Under the pieces are notes generated by a model that was given only the letters and a program-made list of their open reading frames with translations, made no database searches and was not told the DNA's origin. Source: Firmicutes bacterium AF25-13AC (GTDB lineage: Bacteria; Bacillota; Clostridia; Lachnospirales; Lachnospiraceae). From it: a DNA stretch of 8,543 nucleotides. Location of the stretch: positions 1 to 8,543 of the forward strand of contig QUFP01000072.1 in NCBI GenBank assembly GCA_003478935.1, read 5' to 3'. Positions 4,455 through 8,543 of this stretch are shown one piece after another. Each line of letters starts with the position of its first letter. Positions within the stretch are counted from its first letter, which is position 1. A program made the position numbers and the translations under genes.

Positions 4455-6035
4455 ATGCCCTGTCCACACAACGAAATCTCGATTGTGCAGCGAAGCCAAC
4501 AGCAGTCTGCGGTTGCCGCCGCTGCCTACCAGAGCGGCGAAAAGCTGTTCTGTGAATACGACCAGGAAGTAAAGCACTACCCGGAAAAGCGTGGTATCGT
4601 CCACAATGAAATCCTGCTTCCAGCAAACGCCCCGCCGGAGTATGCAGACCGCAATACCCTATGGAACGCTGCCGAAGCGGTGGAAAAACAATGGAACTCC
4701 CAGCTTGCAAGGCGGTGGGTGCTTACCATCCCAAGAGAGATACCGCCCGACCAGTACGCTGTCCTTGTCCGGGAGTTTTGTGAACAGCAGCTTGTTTCCA
4801 AAGGCATGATTGTTGATTTTGCCATCCATGACCCCCATCCGCCGGGACACAATCCCCACGCCCATGTCCTGCTGACCATGCGGGCAATGGACGAGCATGG
4901 GAAATGGATTCCCAAGAGCCGCAAGGTGTATGACCTTGATGAAAACGGGGAACGGATAAAGCTGCCGTCCGGCAGGTGGAAAAGCCACAAGGAGGATACG
5001 GTGGACTGGAACGACCAGAAGTATTGTGAAATCTGGCGGCATGAATGGGAGGTCATCCAGAACCGCTATCTGGAAGCCAATGACCGCCCGGAGCGTGTGG
5101 ACTTGCGTTCCTATGCCAGACAGGGGCTTGATATTATCCCTACTGTCCATGAGGGGGCTGCTGTCCGGCAGATGGAAAAGCGAGGTATTCAGACGAATAT
5201 CGGCAACCTGAACCGGGAAATCAGAGCCGCCAACCGCCTGATGAAGTCCATCCGGCAGCTTATCCAAAATCTCAAAGGCTGGATTACCGAGCTGGGAGAA
5301 AAACGGAAGGAGCTGCTTGCACAAAAGGCGGCAGAGGAAGCGACACTTCTTCCCAATCTTCTGATGAAGTATATGGAGATACGAAAGGAAGAACGGAAGG
5401 ACTGGACAAGGGCTGGACAGAACCGGGGGACTTCCAAAGACTTAAAGGCAGTCAGCGAAGCCCTGTCCTATCTCCGGCAAAAGGGGCTTTCCACTGTGGA
5501 GGACTTAGAAGCATTTCTGGAATCTTCCGGGAAATCAGCCGCCGATTACCGCAGTCAGATGAAGCCAAAGGAAGCCCGCAGCAAAGTGATTGACGGGATT
5601 CTTGCCAGCCGGACAGACTGCAAGGAATGTAAGCCTGTCTATGAGAAGTACCAGAAGATATTTTTTAAGAAAACAAAGGAGAAATTCAAACAGGAACGCC
5701 CGGAGGTTGCCCGGTATGCGAAAGCCGCCGCCTATCTTGCCAAGCACCCGGACGATAAGGATAAAACGAAAAATGAGCTGCAACAGGAGCAGGAAACGAT
5801 TCTCAGCGAAATCGCAGAGCTGAAAGTACCGCTGACCGAGGTACAGGAGGATTTGAAGAAGCTGCGGGACATCCGCTACTGGGTACGGAAAGCCACACCC
5901 GGCACAGAGGAAAGCAAAGAGCCGCCCAGGAAGCAGCCTATCAAGGAAGTCTTGCAGGATAAGGCGGACGAGAAAAAGGCTCAAAGAACTACTCCGGCGC
6001 AGACGAAACACAAACAACAGGATATGGAACTTTAA
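4455..6035 (+). CDS. mobA: MobA/MobL family (MOBQ) relaxase
   Basis: A 526-residue DNA-nicking enzyme that would cut oriT, stay bound to the 5' end through a tyrosine and lead the strand into a recipient. The N-terminal relaxase domain (about 1-225) carries the family motifs: AAAYQSGEKL with catalytic candidate Y25; LWNAAEAVEKQWNSQLARR (69-87) with E and N residues of motif II; and the metal-binding histidines in IHDPHPPGHNPHAH, with H125, H132, H135 and H137. The C-terminal half is long, charged and helical (coiled-coil stretches near 250-300 and 440-475), with no primase or helicase motif that I can see. It ends in a K/Q-rich tail. AAAGGAGG at 4439-4446 supports ATG 4455. The frame is intact. 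The matching oriT lies over 3 kb upstream, separated by cargo; in MOBQ systems it usually adjoins the gene. Confidence 0.93.
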   Translation: MPCPHNEISIVQRSQQQSAVAAAAYQSGEKLFCEYDQEVKHYPEKRGIVHNEILLPANAPPEYADRNTLWNAAEAVEKQWNSQLARRWVLTIPREIPPDQYAVLVREFCEQQLVSKGMIVDFAIHDPHPPGHNPHAHVLLTMRAMDEHGKWIPKSRKVYDLDENGERIKLPSGRWKSHKEDTVDWNDQKYCEIWRHEWEVIQNRYLEANDRPERVDLRSYARQGLDIIPTVHEGAAVRQMEKRGIQTNIGNLNREIRAANRLMKSIRQLIQNLKGWITELGEKRKELLAQKAAEEATLLPNLLMKYMEIRKEERKDWTRAGQNRGTSKDLKAVSEALSYLRQKGLSTVEDLEAFLESSGKSAADYRSQMKPKEARSKVIDGILASRTDCKECKPVYEKYQKIFFKKTKEKFKQERPEVARYAKAAAYLAKHPDDKDKTKNELQQEQETILSEIAELKVPLTEVQEDLKKLRDIRYWVRKATPGTEESKEPPRKQPIKEVLQDKADEKKAQRTTPAQTKHKQQDMEL

Positions 6036-6036
6036 C

Positions 6037-6084
6037 AGGCACTTGCCATTTTCAATCAGAGAATGTCAGGTGCTTTTTTGTTTT
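6037..6084 (+). terminator. Strong rho-independent terminator after the relaxase gene
   Basis: A long stem follows the relaxase stop codon directly. GGCACTTG (6038-6045) pairs with CAGGTGCT (6067-6074) through two wobbles, and CATTTTC (6047-6053) continues against GAGAATG (6059-6065) with one wobble, around an AATCA loop. TTTTTTGTTTT follows at 6074-6084. It separates relaxase expression from the replication genes downstream, though the next ribosome binding site starts only two bases later, so some readthrough is likely. Confidence 0.8.
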
Positions 6085-6099
6085 CAAGGAGGGATAGAT

Positions 6100-6743
6100 T
6101 TGAATGTATTTGAAGCTGTGAAGCAGTCCGTCACAACCAGACAGGCTGCGGAGCATTATGGAATCCATGTAGGTCGAACGGGATGGCTTGCTGCCCGTTC
6201 CATCACGATAAAACCCCAAGCATGAAGCTGGATCGGCGTTACCACTGCTTCGGCTGCGGTGCGGATGGGGATGTGATTGATTTTGCCGCCGCCCTGTATG
6301 GGCTGGGAAAGAAAGAAGCCGCTATGCAGATAGCACAGGACTTCGGGCTTTCCTATGAGGACTGGAAACCGCCGGGAAAGGCAAAAAAGCCCAAGCCCCG
6401 GCAGAAATCCCCGGAGGAGCAGTTTCAGGAAGCAAAGAGCCGCTGCTTCCGTATTCTTGCCGATTATCTCCATCTGCTCCGGGCATGGAGAACGGACTAC
6501 GCCCCGCACTCCCCGGAGGAAGCCTTTCATCCCCGGTTTGTGGAAACCTTACAAAAGCAAGCCCAAGTGGAATATCTGCTGGATGTGCTGCTGTTCGGGG
6601 AGACAGAGGAAAAAGCGGCTTTGATTACGAACTATGGAAAGGATGTGATACAGCTTGAACAGCGAATGGCAGAGCTTGCAGCCGCAGATGCAGCAAGAAC
6701 TAAAAAACACCATGAACGCCATGCAGCCACCCCAGAGCGTTGA
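6100..6743 (+). pseudogene. CHC2 zinc-finger (primase-like) protein, broken by a one-base frameshift
   Basis: TTG 6100, with AAGGAGGG at 6086-6093, opens a frame starting NVFEAVKQSVTTRQAAEHYGIHVGR that then drifts into RTGWLAARS and stops at 6225. The frame shifted by one base continues exactly where it should: GMACCPFHHDKTPSMK, then HCFGCGADGDVIDF. Together these form a CHC2 zinc finger (C-x2-H, then C-x2-C), the N-terminal domain of DnaG-type primases. Adding one A to the AA at 6177-6178 would restore R-N-G-M and a protein of about 214 residues, with a helical tail and no TOPRIM domain. The C-terminal piece could start at ATG 6183 (186 residues, finger kept), but without a good ribosome binding site. 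It lies between relaxase and helicase and would act with the latter. A sequencing error is as likely as a true mutation. Confidence 0.8.
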
Positions 6744-8049
6744 GGAAATCAAGGCGGGGCTGGAAACTACCGAGAAAGGCGGTGTCCGTCAGAGCATACG
6801 GAACTGCCTGACCGTATTCCAGCGTGACCCGCTGCTTTCCGGGGCTATCGCCTACAACATCCTGACCGACCGCAAGGACATCATAAAACCCATCGGTTTC
6901 CACAGGGAAAACACTGCCCTGAATGATACGGACATGAAATATCTGCTTCTCTATCTGGAAGAAACCTACGGGCTTACCAATGAGAAAAAGATTGATAACG
7001 CCATCGGGATTGTGGCGAATGAAAACAAGTACCACCCCATCCGGGATTATTTAAGCGCCCTTGTGTGGGACGGCACAGAACGAATCCGTTTCTGTCTGCG
7101 GCACTTTCTGGGGGCTGACGCAGACGATTACACCTATGAAGCGTTGAAGCTGTTCCTGCTGGGTGCAATCTCACGAGCCTTTCAGCCGGGGTGCAAATTT
7201 GAAATCATGCTCTGTCTGGTGGGCGGTCAGGGGGCTGGCAAGTCCACCTTCTTCCGCCTGCTGGCAGTCCGGGACGAGTGGTTCTCCGATGATTTGCGGA
7301 AGCTGGACGATGACAATGTGTATCGCAAGCTGCAAGGTCACTGGATTATCGAAATGTCGGAAATGATGGCAACCGCCAACGCCAAGAGCATTGAGGAAAT
7401 CAAGTCATTTTTAAGTCGGCAGAAAGAGGTTTACAAGATACCCTATGAAACCCACCCGGCAGACCGCCCCCGTCAGTGCGTGTTTGGCGGCACTTTCAAT
7501 GCCCTTGACTTCCTGCCCCTTGACCGTTCCGGCAACCGCCGCTTTATCCCCGTCATGGTGTACCCGGAGCAAGCCGAGGTTCACATTTTGGAGGACGAAG
7601 CTGCTTCCAGAGCCTATATCGGGCAGATGTGGGCGGAAGCGATGGAGATTTATAAAAGCGGCAGGTTCAAGCTGGCTTTCAGCCCTGCCATGCAGCGGTA
7701 TCTCAAAGAACACCAGCGGGATTTTATGCCGGAGGACACCAAAGCCGGGATGATACAGGCGTATCTTGATAAGTACACCGGGAGCATGGTCTGCTCCAAG
7801 CAGCTCTACAAGGAAGCCTTGAACCACACCTTTGACGAGCCGAAGCAATGGGAAATCCGGGAAATTAACGAGATAATGAACCAGTGCATTTCCGGTTGGC
7901 GGTACTTCCCGAACCCAAGAATGTTTTCTGAATATGGCAGACAAAAGGGCTGGGAGCGTGAAAACCCGGCAACGGACTTCGGCAACCCGTCTGAAAAAAC
8001 GATGGACGGTTTTGTGGAGGTCACAGAACAGATGGAGCTTCCATTCTGA
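6655..8049 (+). CDS. VapE-type (virulence-associated E) AAA+ helicase of the replication module
   Basis: A protein of up to 464 residues, matching the virulence-associated E family: superfamily 3-like ATPases of phages and mobile elements that often pair with primases. Numbered from 6655, the Walker A motif is VGGQGAGKST (189-198), the Walker B-like strand is HWIIEMSEM (229-237), the sensor-1 asparagine is in GGTFNALDFL (N282), and the arginine-finger region is DRSGNRRFIPV (290-300). An N-terminal part with IRDYLSALVWDGTERI is also typical. The start is uncertain: TTG 6655 has AAAGGA 11 bases upstream, while ATG 6712 and ATG 6721 would reduce the overlap with the zinc-finger gene (89 bases from 6655). 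The reading frame is intact. It probably unwinds DNA during element replication; VapE's old virulence name says nothing of function here. Confidence 0.88.
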   Translation: MNSEWQSLQPQMQQELKNTMNAMQPPQSVEEIKAGLETTEKGGVRQSIRNCLTVFQRDPLLSGAIAYNILTDRKDIIKPIGFHRENTALNDTDMKYLLLYLEETYGLTNEKKIDNAIGIVANENKYHPIRDYLSALVWDGTERIRFCLRHFLGADADDYTYEALKLFLLGAISRAFQPGCKFEIMLCLVGGQGAGKSTFFRLLAVRDEWFSDDLRKLDDDNVYRKLQGHWIIEMSEMMATANAKSIEEIKSFLSRQKEVYKIPYETHPADRPRQCVFGGTFNALDFLPLDRSGNRRFIPVMVYPEQAEVHILEDEAASRAYIGQMWAEAMEIYKSGRFKLAFSPAMQRYLKEHQRDFMPEDTKAGMIQAYLDKYTGSMVCSKQLYKEALNHTFDEPKQWEIREINEIMNQCISGWRYFPNPRMFSEYGRQKGWERENPATDFGNPSEKTMDGFVEVTEQMELPF

Positions 8050-8099
8050 AAATGACAGCCCGTTGCACTCCCTGTTGCTATCCCGTTGCCGAGCCGGTT

Positions 8100-8130
8100 G
8101 CCGGGGAAAATCCCTTATTTCCGGGCTTTT
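8100..8130 (+). terminator. Possible weak terminator after the helicase gene
   Basis: GCC (8100-8102) and GGAAA (8105-8109) pair with TTTCC (8118-8122) and GGC (8124-8126) across a small internal loop, followed by TTTTC. The stem is imperfect and the T-run short, and it overlaps the fourth GTTGC repeat. Confidence 0.35.
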
Positions 8131-8139
8131 CTCCCCTAT

Positions 8140-8185
8140 GACAACCAAAACAACAGAAAAATAAAAGAAAAGTATAAATAGTAAC
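8140..8185. other. AT-rich, purine-biased tract between repeat clusters
   Basis: This stretch is almost free of G+C and very A-rich on the + strand, from about ACAACCAAAA to TATAAATAGTAA, in a GC-rich neighbourhood. Flanked by GTTGC repeats on both sides, it would fit a DNA-unwinding element of a replication origin. TATAAA at 8173-8178 could alternatively be a -10 box, but I see no -35 for it. Confidence 0.35.
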
Positions 8186-8240
8186 CACCGCCAGATTGAG
8201 ATTGTTTGCAAGGTCTTTTGAAGCCCGTTGCCGGACTTCG

Positions 8241-8268
8241 TTGCCGACACTCTCTGTCTGGCTATTTT
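8241..8268 (+). promoter_or_regulatory. Weak candidate promoter for the downstream small genes
   Basis: TTGCCG (8241-8246) and TATTTT (8263-8268) are 16 bases apart, each matching four of six consensus positions. The -35 element overlaps the sixth GTTGC repeat, so a protein bound to the repeats would control it. The next gene starts 22 bases after the -10 box. Confidence 0.3.
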
Positions 8269-8290
8269 CATGTATGGAGGATAACTGCCT

Positions 8291-8488
8291 ATGGCAAAAA
8301 ACAAAACAGAGATTCATGTTACAACGGTGTTTGACGGGGAACTGGACGCAACCGATGTGTTCGTCAGCCTGATTTCCCAGAAATACGGCAAGGCAAATAC
8401 GAAAGAATATCTTGCTAAAAAGAAAGATATGAGTTATAATGAAGATGAGGTTCAAAAGAGCCAGATACCGTCTGGATTGTGTGGGTAA
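8291..8488 (+). CDS. Conserved small protein of mobile elements, unknown function
   Basis: The 65-residue product starts MAKNKTEIHVTTVFDGELDATDVFVSL, followed by a helical KYGKANTKEYLAKK stretch and the end QIPSGLCG. I recognise it as a recurrent small protein found just upstream of site-specific recombinase genes in Firmicutes integrative elements; no function is known to me. GGAGG at 8276-8280 lies 10 bases before the ATG. Its stop codon is followed at once by the next ATG (TAAATG), so the two are probably co-translated. The position suggests an excision or integration accessory role, which is inference. Confidence 0.7.
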   Translation: MAKNKTEIHVTTVFDGELDATDVFVSLISQKYGKANTKEYLAKKKDMSYNEDEVQKSQIPSGLCG

Positions 8489-8543
8489 ATGGCTATGATG
8501 AACGAAATGGAATACAGAACAATCGGAAAGGCACTTGCCGGGG
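8489..8543 (+). CDS. Start of a further small gene, cut by the window end
   Basis: From ATG 8489, directly after the previous stop, the frame reads MAMMNEMEYRTIGKALAG and stays open to the edge. ATG 8495, 8498 or 8507 are alternative starts, and no strong Shine-Dalgarno site is seen, so coupling to the gene before is likely. The EYRTIGKALAG beginning recalls small SHOCT-like proteins encoded before serine recombinases in related elements, but only 18 residues are visible and this is a weak identification. Confidence 0.45.
   Translation, partial: MAMMNEMEYRTIGKALAG

Larger units (their letters stand above)
8062..8244 (+). repeat. Helically phased GTTGC direct repeats (iteron-like)
   Basis: GTTGC recurs at 8062, 8074, 8085 and 8097 (steps of 12, 11 and 12 bases), and again at 8227 and 8240 (13 bases). 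The wider consensus is CCCGTTGCCGR: CCCGTTGCC is identical at 8082-8090 and 8224-8232. The two clusters flank the AT-rich tract at 8140-8185. Spacing close to one helical turn is characteristic of initiator-binding iterons or operator arrays. Being just after the helicase gene of a replication module favours an origin or autoregulatory site. Confidence 0.5.
1..8543. mobile_element. Interior of an integrative mobilizable/conjugative element of a Firmicute
   Basis: The whole window reads as mobile-element DNA: a RepA-like initiator, DUF3847 protein, MOBQ-type oriT, MobA/MobL relaxase, CHC2 zinc-finger protein and VapE-type helicase all lie on one strand, with an AT-rich cargo block between oriT and relaxase. 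Neither end is present: no attachment site, terminal repeat or recombinase can be seen. No coupling protein or type IV secretion gene appears either, so from this window alone it could be mobilizable or part of a self-transmissible element. Host assignment to gut Clostridia rests on recognising the gene set and on the strong Shine-Dalgarno sites, and is inference. Confidence 0.85.

Noticed and set aside
4659..5324. 221-codon open frame on the - strand opposite the relaxase gene
   Set aside because: Antisense to the MobA/MobL domain with its catalytic motifs; no family features of its own.
6043..6225. 60-codon frame starting at ATG 6043
   Set aside because: Its start lies inside the terminator hairpin. 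The real start is TTG 6100 with a strong Shine-Dalgarno site, and the frame is the front half of the frameshifted zinc-finger gene.
8050..8260. GTTGC repeats as a CRISPR array
   Set aside because: The repeat unit is about 5-11 bases with 11-13 base steps, far shorter than CRISPR repeats and spacers.
7411..8304. 297-codon open frame on the - strand opposite the helicase gene
   Set aside because: It is antisense to a gene with clear Walker A and other helicase motifs, has no recognisable domain and crosses the repeat region. GC-rich codon use commonly opens such antisense frames.

Overview
The window is part of an integrative and mobilizable (or conjugative) element from a Gram-positive gut bacterium, most likely a Clostridia member of the Lachnospiraceae/Ruminococcaceae type. 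Reasons: every supported gene lies on the + strand with a strong AGGAGG-type ribosome binding site; TTG and GTG starts are used; the backbone gene set (short RepA-type initiator, DUF3847 protein, MobA/MobL relaxase, CHC2 zinc-finger protein, VapE-type helicase, small accessory proteins) is one I recognise from Firmicutes mobile elements. Both ends run on into more of the element. No integrase or recombinase is visible; one probably lies beyond the right edge.

Layout. 1-283: non-coding leader with spaced CCGAAA repeats and two inverted repeats. 284-1099: three overlapping genes (small Cys-rich protein, RepA-like winged-helix protein, DUF3847 protein). 1093-1139: candidate transfer origin on the - strand with a MOBQ-like nick core. 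1149-1305: a run of hairpins. 1306-4297: an AT-rich cargo block of seven small or unfamiliar genes in one tight operon: a cytosolic acidic protein, two 2-TM proteins, a small membrane protein carrying the GGxDGPT motif of sodium-pump decarboxylase beta subunits, a large membrane-anchored extracellular protein, a CPCC zinc-ribbon-like protein and a TM-anchored helical protein. 4298-4454: backbone leader with a palindrome, hairpins and a terminator. 4455-6035: relaxase. 6037-6084: strong terminator. 6100-6743: CHC2 zinc-finger protein broken by a one-base frameshift. 6655-8049: VapE-type AAA+ helicase. 8050-8290: helically phased GTTGC repeats, an AT-rich tract and a possible promoter. 8291-8543: a 65-aa conserved small protein and the first codons of another gene.

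How it fits together. The relaxase would nick the oriT and lead a single strand into a recipient. Its polarity, inferred from the nick core, would send the replication-gene side in first and the cargo and relaxase last. The RepA-like protein, zinc-finger protein and VapE-like helicase look like an element-borne replication module, with the phased repeats as candidate initiator sites. The cargo splits a backbone in which the oriT leader and relaxase gene would otherwise adjoin. Its function is unknown; the mix of small membrane, extracellular and immunity-sized cytosolic proteins suggests envelope stress or toxin protection, which is inference only. I see no CRISPR array, tRNA, rRNA or insertion sequence.
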